Positions 36,004-44,221 of a stretch of DNA of 64,000 bases are shown here, piece after piece (position 1 is the first letter of the stretch; each line of letters starts with the position of its first letter). A program made the translations under genes and the position numbers. This DNA is from Bacillota bacterium (GTDB lineage: Bacteria > Bacillota > Clostridia > Lachnospirales > Lachnospiraceae), in contig JAEYFP010000039.1 of NCBI GenBank assembly GCA_023402845.1, positions 82,112-146,111 on the forward strand, written 5' to 3'. Below the pieces are notes generated by a model. That model did no database searches and was not told where the DNA came from. It worked only from the letters and a program-made list of their open reading frames with translations.

Positions 36004-36968
36004 AAAAAGACAATGATATTCTGTTAGAAGTCAAAAATCTGAGAAAATATTATGAAATTAAACAGGGAATGTTCAAAAAGACATCTGTGAAAGCCGTTGA
36101 TGATGTCAGCTTTCAAATCAGGAAGGGCGAGACACTGGGACTGGTCGGTGAGAGCGGATGCGGAAAGACAACACTTGGAAGAACGATTTTGCGGCTGTAT
36201 GAACCGACAGGCGGTGAGATCTATTTTAAGGGTGAGAAAATCAATCATGTCAAAATGGATGATTACCGGAAGAAAATGCAGATTGTGTTTCAAGACCCGT
36301 ATGCTTCGCTGGATCCCAGAAAAACTGTTGCGGATATTATCGGAGAAGCAATGGACATTCACCGTCTGTATGAAAACCGCATGGAGCGGAAAGAAAAGAT
36401 TTTAGAGCTTATGAATCTGGTGGGGCTGAATCTGGAATTTTATAACCGTTATCCGCACGAATTTTCCGGCGGGCAGCGTCAAAGAATCGGAATAGCCAGA
36501 GCGCTTGCCGTATCTCCCGAGTTTATTGTATGTGACGAACCGGTCTCTGCGTTGGATGTGTCCATTCAGGCACAGGTTATTAATATGCTGAAAAAGCTTC
36601 AGAAGGAGCAGGAACTGACCTATTTGTTTATTGCCCATGATTTAGCGGTAGTGAAGCATATCAGTGACCGAATTGGGGTACTGTATCTCGGACATCTGGT
36701 AGAATTGGCAGATAGTGAGGAATTATGCAATCATCCAATGCATCCTTATACGCAGATGCTATTGTCGGCTGTTCCGATTGCAGATCCAAGCGAGAGTGAG
36801 AAAAGAAGGCGGATTAAGCTGGAGGGAGAGATCCCGTCGCCGATCAATCCGCCGTCCGGGTGCCCGTTTCATACACGGTGTCCGTATGCAAAGCCGAAAT
36901 GCCAGCAATCCTTTCCGGCATTTACGCAGCGTTCGGACGGACACAAGGTGGCATGTTTCAAAAAATAG
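36000..36968 (+). CDS. oppF: Oligopeptide ABC transporter ATP-binding protein OppF
   Basis: A 322-residue ATPase paired with OppD. Walker A GESGCGKTTLG, signature FSGGQRQRIGIARALA, Walker B VCDEPVSALD, H-loop IAHDLA, and the C-terminal Cys-rich CPFHTRCPYAKPKC region. The ATG at 36000 overlaps the oppD stop by 4 bases. Length and motifs are normal. The two ATPases should form the cytoplasmic heterodimer of the importer. Confidence 0.94.
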   Translation: MKKDNDILLEVKNLRKYYEIKQGMFKKTSVKAVDDVSFQIRKGETLGLVGESGCGKTTLGRTILRLYEPTGGEIYFKGEKINHVKMDDYRKKMQIVFQDPYASLDPRKTVADIIGEAMDIHRLYENRMERKEKILELMNLVGLNLEFYNRYPHEFSGGQRQRIGIARALAVSPEFIVCDEPVSALDVSIQAQVINMLKKLQKEQELTYLFIAHDLAVVKHISDRIGVLYLGHLVELADSEELCNHPMHPYTQMLLSAVPIADPSESEKRRRIKLEGEIPSPINPPSGCPFHTRCPYAKPKCQQSFPAFTQRSDGHKVACFKK

Positions 36969-36986
36969 GAGAGCGGAGGCGGAACA

Positions 36987-37907
36987 ATGGATTTATTACA
37001 AAAAATTTTAAAAAGGATCGGCTTGGCAGTATTCAGTTTGCTTCTGATTATTACGATTACCTTTTTTCTGATGAACCTGATTCCGGGAGATCCGTTTATG
37101 TCGGAAAAGGCTTCCGCGGAAGCAAGGGCATTGCTTCGTGCAAAATATGGGTTGGATCAGCCGGTTTATATCCAATATTTAAGATATATGGCCAATTTAT
37201 TCAAAGGTGATATGGGAACGAGCTATGTGCTTCAAAAGGGGCGTGAAATATCACAAATTGTAACGGATTCTTTTTTTGTTTCTATGAAATTGGGAATCAG
37301 GGCATTGATTGCCGCAATTCTGATCGGAGTCCCGGCCGGGTGTATTGCCGGGTTATGGAAGGATAAGGCACCGGACTCGGTTATTAGAATCCTTTCCTCC
37401 GTTGGTATTTCTGTTCCGGGTTATGTAATAGCGGCCCTGCTGATGCTGGTATTTGCCGTAAAGATGCAATGGCTGCCGATTTCCTACAATAAACCAGGCG
37501 GATCTGTTATGCCCGTCATCACACTTGCACTATACCCGACCTGCTATCTGATTCGGCTTACGAGAGCCAGTATTTTGGAGGTAATGAATCAAGACTATTT
37601 AAGGACGGCAAGGGCGAAAGGGATGAGCGAATTTACGGTTATTTTTGTGCATGCTCTGAAAAACTCCCTCATACCGATTATTACCTATTTAGGTCCTCTG
37701 ACTGCTTCAGTGCTGACTGGTGGGTTTGTTGCGGAAAGTGTATTCAATGTTCCGGGGCTCGGCCGTTATTTTGTAAGTGCAATCAGTTCCAGAGATTATA
37801 CGCTGATTATGGGAACCACGGTATTTTACGCAACCTTGATTATTTTTATGAATTTAATCTGTGATGTTTTGTATCAGGTGGTAGATCCGAGAATTCAGAT
37901 TAATTAG
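36987..37907 (+). CDS. oppB: Oligopeptide ABC transporter permease OppB/DppB
   Basis: A 306-residue permease with six hydrophobic segments. The N-terminus (FFLMNLIPGDPF) is the DppB/OppB signature, and the EAA-type loop is in DYLRTARAKGMSEFTVIFVH (~residues 204-223). It lies 18 bases after oppF. It forms half of the membrane pore for peptide import. Confidence 0.94.
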   Translation: MDLLQKILKRIGLAVFSLLLIITITFFLMNLIPGDPFMSEKASAEARALLRAKYGLDQPVYIQYLRYMANLFKGDMGTSYVLQKGREISQIVTDSFFVSMKLGIRALIAAILIGVPAGCIAGLWKDKAPDSVIRILSSVGISVPGYVIAALLMLVFAVKMQWLPISYNKPGGSVMPVITLALYPTCYLIRLTRASILEVMNQDYLRTARAKGMSEFTVIFVHALKNSLIPIITYLGPLTASVLTGGFVAESVFNVPGLGRYFVSAISSRDYTLIMGTTVFYATLIIFMNLICDVLYQVVDPRIQIN

Positions 37908-37925
37908 AAACCAGAGGTAAGGAAT

Positions 37926-38927
37926 ATGAAAAGTAACATACTTAGTATGCAAAGTAAACTTTCACCGGCGGATTTTGAACCGCTCGATGCCGGTTACTTT
38001 GCAGAGGAAGGGCTCAAGACGCAGGAGGTTGGTTTCTGGAGGGCCAGTTTTGGCCGTCTGAAAGAAAATAAAATTGCGATGGCTGCGCTTGGAATGATTG
38101 TGATCGTCATGCTGTTTGCGATCATCGGCCCTTATTTGTCTCCCTATGCCTACGATCAGCAGATCCGCTCAAGTGAAGGGCTGGCACCCAGCCTTGCGCA
38201 TCCGTTTGGAACCGATCGTCTCGGAAGAGATTTGTTTGTGCGGTGCATGATAGGAACGAGAATTTCACTGACTGTCGGAGTTGTATCGGCGGTCATCGTA
38301 TTAGTGATTGGTTCGGTTTATGGCGCCGTTTCCGGGCTGCTGGGCGGAAAAGCGGATACGGTTATGATGAGAGTTGTGGATGTAGTATATTCTGTTCCGG
38401 AGATTCTGTTAATTGTCGTCATTAAGCTGGTGATTGACGAGCCGCTGAATCAGCTCGTGACTACGGTAGATTTTTTTAAGCCGCTGCAAAGAGTGGGCTC
38501 GGGTCTGATTGCAATCTTTATTGTATATGGATGTCTGTATTGGGTAGGTATGGCCAGGATTGTAAGAGGACAGGTGCTTCAGCTGAAGGAAATGGAATAT
38601 GTCACGGCTGCACATGCATTGGGATGTTCGAGAAAGCGGCTGATCACACAGCATCTTTTGCCGAACTGTATCGGACAGCTGATTGCAACGGCAATGCTGC
38701 AGATTCCGTCAGCTATTTTTACGGAGGCTTTTTTAAGCTTTCTGGGTATTGGTGTTTCGGCACCGATGGCAAGTCTCGGTTCCCTTACCTCCGATGCAAT
38801 CGGCAGTATTTCATCCTATCCTTATCGGGTGATCTTTCCCGCCTGCATTATCAGTTTAATTATACTGACATTTAATTTACTTGGTGATGGCCTGCGGGAT
38901 GCGCTGGATCCTAAAATGAAAAAATAA
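37926..38927 (+). CDS. oppC: Oligopeptide ABC transporter permease OppC/DppC
   Basis: A 333-residue permease. An N-terminal cytoplasmic segment (~1-50) precedes the first membrane helix; HPFGTDRLGRDLFVR (~residues 94-108) and the ATPase-contact loop MEYVTAAHALGCSRKRLITQ (~222-241) are hallmarks of DppC/OppC. It follows oppB by 18 bases and completes the membrane pore. Confidence 0.94.
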   Translation: MKSNILSMQSKLSPADFEPLDAGYFAEEGLKTQEVGFWRASFGRLKENKIAMAALGMIVIVMLFAIIGPYLSPYAYDQQIRSSEGLAPSLAHPFGTDRLGRDLFVRCMIGTRISLTVGVVSAVIVLVIGSVYGAVSGLLGGKADTVMMRVVDVVYSVPEILLIVVIKLVIDEPLNQLVTTVDFFKPLQRVGSGLIAIFIVYGCLYWVGMARIVRGQVLQLKEMEYVTAAHALGCSRKRLITQHLLPNCIGQLIATAMLQIPSAIFTEAFLSFLGIGVSAPMASLGSLTSDAIGSISSYPYRVIFPACIISLIILTFNLLGDGLRDALDPKMKK

Positions 38928-38989
38928 ACCGAAGCCTTTTAGGCCGAAGGATTTATTAATAAATAATTTAAGGAAAGAGAGGATTAGTT

Positions 38990-40630
38990 ATGAAAAAGAA
39001 ACAAGGATGGTTGATAAGTTCACTTCTGTGTCTCGTACTATCAGCTGCATTATTAGCGGGCTGCGGCAGCAATGCGGCCGAGACGGCGGAACCTGCTGTC
39101 AATGAGGCAGACGGCGAGGCAAGCTCTGAGGAGACGGCAGATGCCGGCGAAAGTACCGGAAAATTATCCATTTCCGTTTCCGGCGGAAGTGAAGATGCAA
39201 TGAATGTGAATACGGCTAAGTCAGATACACTAGAGGGCTTATCTGCATGCAGGCACTTATATGAAGGCCTTTACAAATTGGATCAGGACGGAAATGTTGT
39301 GCTGGGACAGGCAAGTGATGTGCAGGAGAGCGAAGACGGACTGACCTATACCTTTACGCTGCGTGACGATATTACCTGGTCGGACGGTACGGCGGTGACG
39401 GCAGAGGATTTTGTATATGGCTGGCAGTATTTGAATGAATCGGCCGGAAGCTATTCTACCCTGCTGAGCATGGTTAGTGATGCACAGGCAACCGATGAAA
39501 AAACACTGGTAGTTACGCTTGCTTATCCTTGTTCGTATTTACCGAGCGTTCTTGCTTTCCCCTCGGCTTATCCGGTAAGAAAGGATATTGTAGAGGCTAA
39601 CGGAGAGGCTTATGCAACAGACCCGGACAAGGCGGTCTACAACGGAGCCTATATAATGACGGAGTGGACACATCAGCAGTCGGTAGTAATGGAAGCAAGG
39701 GAAGACTACTATGACTATGCAAATATCAGCGTGGGAGAGCTTACCTGGCAGCTGATGTCCGATGAGTCAACAATGCTTGCTTCTTATCAAAGCGGAGATA
39801 TCATTTATTCCGACACCTATCCGAAGGAGGAAGCGGCTGCTCTTGAGGGAAATGGCCTGCATTTTACTTCCGGCTACTGTACCTTTAATGTCATGTTCAA
39901 TGTAGGTGAGAAGGGTCCGGAGGTTTTGAAGGATCAAAAGGTAAGAGAGGCAATGACACTTGTAATTGATCGTCAGCGTCTGGTCGATATCAGAAACTTG
40001 AACGATGAGGTGGCAGATACTTATAGTCCTTCCGGATTGACAAATGCAGATGGTGTTGAGTTCAATACGACTGTCACGCCATGGTATGATCTGGCAGCTT
40101 ATGAACAGAACTGTGAGAAGGCAAAGGAACTTCTGAAGGAAGCCGGATATGAAAACGGACAGGGATTCCCTGCATTGACTTATATTGTTAATAATAATGA
40201 GCGTAAGGAAATGGCCGAGATGATTATCAATGACTGGAAAGAGGTACTGGGGATCACCTCTGTGACAGTTGAAATAGTAGATGGCTTTTTTGCGCAGCGA
40301 GACACGCAGGATTATGATCTGGCTTATTTCGGATGGTATATGGATTATCCGGATATCTCCAATATGCTGTATACGATGACAACAGAAAGCGATAATGATT
40401 CGGGTTACAGCAATGCGGATTATGATCAGGCATATAATGATGCAACGGCCAATGCGGATGTAGTAAAGCAATGGGAAGCTTATGCCGAATGCGAGCGGAT
40501 TTTGGCAGAGGATTTACCGATTGCGCCATTGCTTCATGCGCAGAACTCATATTTGTTTGATGATGCAAACTATGATGGTTTGGTATACTACTGCGGAAAC
40601 TTCTATTTTGGTTATGTCTCACAAAAATAA
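38990..40630 (+). CDS. oppA: Peptide-binding lipoprotein OppA family
   Basis: A 546-residue family 5 solute-binding protein. Lipoprotein signal with lipobox LLAGC (Cys25), an Ala/Glu/Thr linker to ~60, then the OppA fold: LRDDITWSDGTAVTAEDFVY (~residues 124-143) is the family signature. The locus context implies binding of murein tri- or tetrapeptides, though this cannot be read from sequence. It follows the permease genes after a 62-base gap; binding-protein-last order is unusual but seen in Firmicutes. Confidence 0.94.
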   Translation: MKKKQGWLISSLLCLVLSAALLAGCGSNAAETAEPAVNEADGEASSEETADAGESTGKLSISVSGGSEDAMNVNTAKSDTLEGLSACRHLYEGLYKLDQDGNVVLGQASDVQESEDGLTYTFTLRDDITWSDGTAVTAEDFVYGWQYLNESAGSYSTLLSMVSDAQATDEKTLVVTLAYPCSYLPSVLAFPSAYPVRKDIVEANGEAYATDPDKAVYNGAYIMTEWTHQQSVVMEAREDYYDYANISVGELTWQLMSDESTMLASYQSGDIIYSDTYPKEEAAALEGNGLHFTSGYCTFNVMFNVGEKGPEVLKDQKVREAMTLVIDRQRLVDIRNLNDEVADTYSPSGLTNADGVEFNTTVTPWYDLAAYEQNCEKAKELLKEAGYENGQGFPALTYIVNNNERKEMAEMIINDWKEVLGITSVTVEIVDGFFAQRDTQDYDLAYFGWYMDYPDISNMLYTMTTESDNDSGYSNADYDQAYNDATANADVVKQWEAYAECERILAEDLPIAPLLHAQNSYLFDDANYDGLVYYCGNFYFGYVSQK

Positions 40631-40646
40631 GCAATAGGGATTTGGA

Positions 40647-41468
40647 ATGATACAAAATGTGAAAGAATTAGAAAATTATTTTTTAGAGCAAATACAAGGA
40701 TTCCCTGGAAAAGCGGCATATCTGTTTACTGATATGGAGAAGGCAGAGTGCAGCTTTGAAAGGGATTCCAAAATCCCGGTGGTCTCAGCCAGTATGATTA
40801 AGGTGCCGATCATGCTCTGCCTGTTTGACTTAATCGAGCAGGGAGAGTTTTCTTTGTCTTCAAAGATCATGGTGGAGGATAGCCGGATTCTTGAGGATTC
40901 CCATGTGTTTGAATATGGACCAAGAAAGGCATCTCTATATGAACTGACCGTTTGGATGATTGTAAACAGTGATAATACGGCGACAAATGTGCTGATCTCC
41001 CTTCTTGGAATGGACAGATTAAATGTATGGTTCCAAGAGATGGGATTCCACCATACAAAAGTGGAACGGCTGATGCTTGACTACGAAGCGATTGCAGCTG
41101 GCAAGAATAACTGGATCTCACCGCAGGACTTTTACCTCTGTATGAAATGGATGAAAGAAAAGGAAGCAGTTCATAAATATGCTGCACTGGCACTTCATAT
41201 ACTTAAGAGAAACAGAGATCATGACTGTCTTTTAAGATATCTGTATGAGGATTCTGCAGTTGCCCATAAAACGGGTGGACTTGACGGAATTGTTCATGAT
41301 GCGGGTATTTTCTATACGACGTCGGGCGCCTATTTTCTGGGAGTATTCCTTTCGGAATTTGAGCATTCACAGGCGATGGAAAAGGAAGCGCAAAAACTGA
41401 TCGGACGATTGTCCAGAAAGACGTATGAGCTGAAAGAGAGGGAAGCGGGAGCATGGAAATTGGCATAG
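40647..41468 (+). CDS. Class A beta-lactamase-like serine hydrolase 2 (cytosolic)
   Basis: A 273-residue paralogue of the enzyme at 32917-33765. S-x-x-K is SASMIKVP (~residues 48-55), SDN is NSDNTATN, and KTG is AHKTGGLDG. No signal peptide or membrane anchor, and the omega-loop position reads MLDYEAIAAGKNN without ExxLN. It starts 17 bases after oppA and overlaps the NlpC/P60 gene by 16 bases, so it belongs to the peptide operon. It could be a cytosolic carboxypeptidase or amidase on imported murein peptides; no LdcA-type L,D-carboxypeptidase gene is seen nearby. Confidence 0.87.
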   Translation: MIQNVKELENYFLEQIQGFPGKAAYLFTDMEKAECSFERDSKIPVVSASMIKVPIMLCLFDLIEQGEFSLSSKIMVEDSRILEDSHVFEYGPRKASLYELTVWMIVNSDNTATNVLISLLGMDRLNVWFQEMGFHHTKVERLMLDYEAIAAGKNNWISPQDFYLCMKWMKEKEAVHKYAALALHILKRNRDHDCLLRYLYEDSAVAHKTGGLDGIVHDAGIFYTTSGAYFLGVFLSEFEHSQAMEKEAQKLIGRLSRKTYELKEREAGAWKLA

Positions 41469-42349
41469 TTTCTGTACCGAAGGCAAAACTGTATGAGCTG
41501 TCTTACAAGGAGGGCAGCTTAGCAGATCAATCACTTGTTGCAGATGAAGTATTGTCGGGATGGGCAGTGGGAATATTGGAAAGAAGGGGAGCGTATCTAA
41601 GGGTAGTGACTCATTATGGGTATGAGGGTATACTTGAGAAAACGTCCCTTCTTCCTGCCGGTGAATGCCAGCCGGAGCTGCGTTTTTCACCCAAATGCTT
41701 TCTGATTCGATCGCTGAGAGTAGATTTAATGAGTATCCCCAGCGTGAAGGGAAGAGTGCTTCAGACTCTGTTTGCGGGAAGCTTTGTATTCCTGAAGGAG
41801 AGCGAAGAGGAGAATGGTTACTGCAAAGTTCTTACGGCGGATGGAACCTGTGGATTTGTGCCGTGCGTATCCATCAGTGAACGAAGGGATAGTGATGGAT
41901 ACCTTCTGAATAACAGACCAAAGAATTATTTTTTGCGGCAGATTCCGTATCTGAGGCAACATCAGGAGGTACTGCGTGAGGATGTAACACGATGGGCCAA
42001 GCGATATTTAAACACCCAGTACCGCTGGGGAGGAAAAACTGCAGATGGAATTGATTGCTCAGGACTGACCTTTATGAGCTATTTCTTCTGCGGAATATTA
42101 ATCTATCGGGATGCCCATATCCAAATGGGTTATCCGGTGAAGCAGATTTCGATCGCTGACAGAAAGAAAGGAGATCTGCTGTTTTTTCCGGGGCATGTCG
42201 CCATGTATCTGGGAAACGAGCAGTATATTCATGCTACTGCGTATGAAAAAAACTTCTGTTGTGTCATCAACAGTTTTTCTCCGGAGGATGCAAATTATCG
42301 TCCGGATCTGGTGGAGAAGCTGGAAGCGGTGGGTTCTGTTTTTGTTTAA
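41453..42349 (+). CDS. NlpC/P60 gamma-D-glutamyl-diamino acid endopeptidase (YkfC-like)
   Basis: A 298-residue peptidase. Two SH3b-like domains (~1-65 and ~75-145) precede an NlpC/P60 catalytic domain with Cys in IDCSGLTFMSY (~residues 201-211), His in PGHVAMYLG and a further His in YIHATA. There is no signal peptide, as expected for YkfC-type enzymes that cut the gamma-D-Glu-diaminopimelate bond of imported murein peptides in the cytoplasm. The resulting L-Ala-D-Glu is the epimerase substrate. The start overlaps the beta-lactamase-like gene by 16 bases. Confidence 0.92.
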   Translation: MEIGIVSVPKAKLYELSYKEGSLADQSLVADEVLSGWAVGILERRGAYLRVVTHYGYEGILEKTSLLPAGECQPELRFSPKCFLIRSLRVDLMSIPSVKGRVLQTLFAGSFVFLKESEEENGYCKVLTADGTCGFVPCVSISERRDSDGYLLNNRPKNYFLRQIPYLRQHQEVLREDVTRWAKRYLNTQYRWGGKTADGIDCSGLTFMSYFFCGILIYRDAHIQMGYPVKQISIADRKKGDLLFFPGHVAMYLGNEQYIHATAYEKNFCCVINSFSPEDANYRPDLVEKLEAVGSVFV

Positions 42350-42366
42350 CATAAGGAGAAATGGTA

Positions 42367-43164
42367 ATGAAGCTTTTTATCAGTGCGGATATTGAAGGAA
42401 CGACCGGAATCTGTTCCTGGCGGGAAACAAACAGCGGCAATAAGGATTATGATGCAATGGCTGTACAGATGACGAAAGAAGTAGGGGCGGTTTGCGAAGG
42501 CGCAAATGAATCAGGAGTATCTCAGATTCTGGTGAAGGATGCGCACGATACGGCAATGAATATTCATGCGGAGCTTCTTCCGGAAAATGTTCAGCTGATC
42601 CGCGGCTGGACAAGAGACCCTTTCGGTATGATGGCAGGACTTGATGCGGGTTTTGATGCTGTTGCAATGACCGGTTATCATGCGGCAGCAGGAACAAGCG
42701 GAAGCCCGTTGGCGCATACATGGGATGTTGATATTGAATTGATCACCTTGAACGGCAGCATTTTCAGCGAATTTCATATGAATGCTTATATTGCTGCCTA
42801 TTTTCGGGTGCCGGTAATTTTCATAAGCGGTGATCGAATGATTTGTGATACGGCAAAAAAACTGATCCCAAATATTACTGCGGCGGCGGTCAGCGAAGGA
42901 ATTGGGAATGCATCCAAATCTATTCATCCCAAGCTGGCGATCTCCCTTCTCAAAGCGGGAATCCTACAGGCATTTGAAGGTGACCGCCATGCCTGCATAC
43001 CTGAACTCCCTGCACATTTTCAGGTGGAGATACATTTCAGAGATCATTTTCGTGCATATAAAAGCTCCTTTTATCCGGGTGCACGGCAATCCGGAATGAA
43101 AAGAGTTGTTTTTGAAGCGGATGATTATATGGAGATTCTAAGGTTTTTCCTTTTTGTATTATAG
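42367..43164 (+). CDS. dppA: D-aminopeptidase DppA (peptidase M55)
   Basis: A 265-residue zinc peptidase that assembles as a ring-shaped decamer in Bacillus. Metal-binding Asp and Glu in ISADIEGTTG (~residues 5-14), His in KDAHDTAMN and in GYHAA are visible. DppA cleaves D-Ala-D-Ala and related D-amino-acid peptides from cell wall. ATG 42367 is chosen over 42361 since AAGGAGA then has proper spacing. The C-terminus is somewhat short of conserved endings and overlaps the convergent EamA gene by 6 bases. Confidence 0.92.
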   Translation: MKLFISADIEGTTGICSWRETNSGNKDYDAMAVQMTKEVGAVCEGANESGVSQILVKDAHDTAMNIHAELLPENVQLIRGWTRDPFGMMAGLDAGFDAVAMTGYHAAAGTSGSPLAHTWDVDIELITLNGSIFSEFHMNAYIAAYFRVPVIFISGDRMICDTAKKLIPNITAAAVSEGIGNASKSIHPKLAISLLKAGILQAFEGDRHACIPELPAHFQVEIHFRDHFRAYKSSFYPGARQSGMKRVVFEADDYMEILRFFLFVL

Positions 43165-44100
43165 GATTCTGTGGTACTGTTTGTTCAAATTTGGTTTTTT
43201 ATGTCCTATCAGCATCATGCTGAGAATAATGAGAAACCCGCCTATCCATTGTGTACATTCTATATTTTCCTTTAAAAGAACCAGAGACAGAAGCATTGAG
43301 GTCAAAGGTATCATTCCTGAAAAAGCGGCGGTTGTGTAAGCATCGCAGCGCTTTACTCCTTCATAAAAAAACACGAAAGCCAGTGCGGTCACAACTGCAC
43401 CGTACCAAATTAAAGCAAGCCATTCTTTCCATCCAAGTGCCGGTATAGAAATCCAAGAAAGCTGATAAAGTGCGGGAATGATGGACAAGGCGAGGGCAAT
43501 GGCAGATACAAGCAGGGTTTGCACCATTGGATGGAGCTGTACCTCTGAATGATCCCCTGCGCTGGTCTTGTGCTTCCTTGAAATAATGTTAAAGGCAGAT
43601 TCACTTGCCGCACCACAAATAATCAGCATATTCCCTAAAATATGTTGAACAGAGAACATTGCCGAGAAAACATTGATGCCCTGCAGTAAAATAATGCCTA
43701 TAACAGTACAACAAACTCCCAGCACAGCTGTTCTTGAGAGTTTTTCTTTTAATAGCAGAAAAGCCAGAACAGACGTGATAGCCGGTGTTGTACCTGTCAA
43801 TATTCCGGCCTCCATGGTACTTGTTAATCCAACACCAAAAAGTAGAAAGGTGCGGAACAGGAAGATTCCGAAAACAGCCTGGCAGATAATCATGAGCCAA
43901 TCATTTTTTGTCAGTATTCTTATTGTCTGAAGGACTTTGACGCCATAGAACGGCAGAAAACATAGGAGCACAATTCCAAGGCTTATGGCCGTGATTGTAA
44001 AACTATTTAATTTTTCCGTAAGAATAGATCCTGTAATGACAGAAGTACCCGCTAATGAAAACGCGCCCAGCAAGTACAGCTTCCCTTGAAACTGTTTCAT
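43159..44100 (-). CDS. EamA/DMT family transporter
   Basis: A 313-residue inner-membrane protein with about ten hydrophobic helices forming two EamA repeats (first ~5-135, second ~150-300; repeat-end motifs LLLKEKLSRTAVLG and LVLLKENIECTQWIGG). Members export amino acids, nucleosides or other metabolites. It is transcribed divergently from a MocR-type regulator, the usual arrangement in which the regulator controls the transporter, so the substrate may be an amino acid or vitamin B6-related compound. Confidence 0.9.
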   Translation of the reverse strand: MKQFQGKLYLLGAFSLAGTSVITGSILTEKLNSFTITAISLGIVLLCFLPFYGVKVLQTIRILTKNDWLMIICQAVFGIFLFRTFLLFGVGLTSTMEAGILTGTTPAITSVLAFLLLKEKLSRTAVLGVCCTVIGIILLQGINVFSAMFSVQHILGNMLIICGAASESAFNIISRKHKTSAGDHSEVQLHPMVQTLLVSAIALALSIIPALYQLSWISIPALGWKEWLALIWYGAVVTALAFVFFYEGVKRCDAYTTAAFSGMIPLTSMLLSLVLLKENIECTQWIGGFLIILSMMLIGHKKPNLNKQYHRIL

Positions 44101-44125
44101 GAAATACCTTCTTTTTGATTTTCAT

Positions 44126-44191
44126 TGATACCGAATTCTGTTATAATGATACCATTGCAACTGGAATGAAGTAAGTACCAGTTTAATACCA
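44126..44191. promoter_or_regulatory. Repeated ATACC motifs: likely MocR operator
   Basis: TGATACC occurs at 44126-44132 and again at 44147-44153, 21 bases apart (two helical turns). Exact ATACCA occurs at 44149-44154 and 44186-44191, with GTACCA at 44175-44180. A TATAAT (44142-44147) lies within the array. Direct ATACCA repeats are the known binding sites of the MocR regulator GabR. Confidence 0.6.
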
Positions 44192-44221
44192 ATTTTACAG
44201 AGCCAGTTAGGGAGAGCGTTT

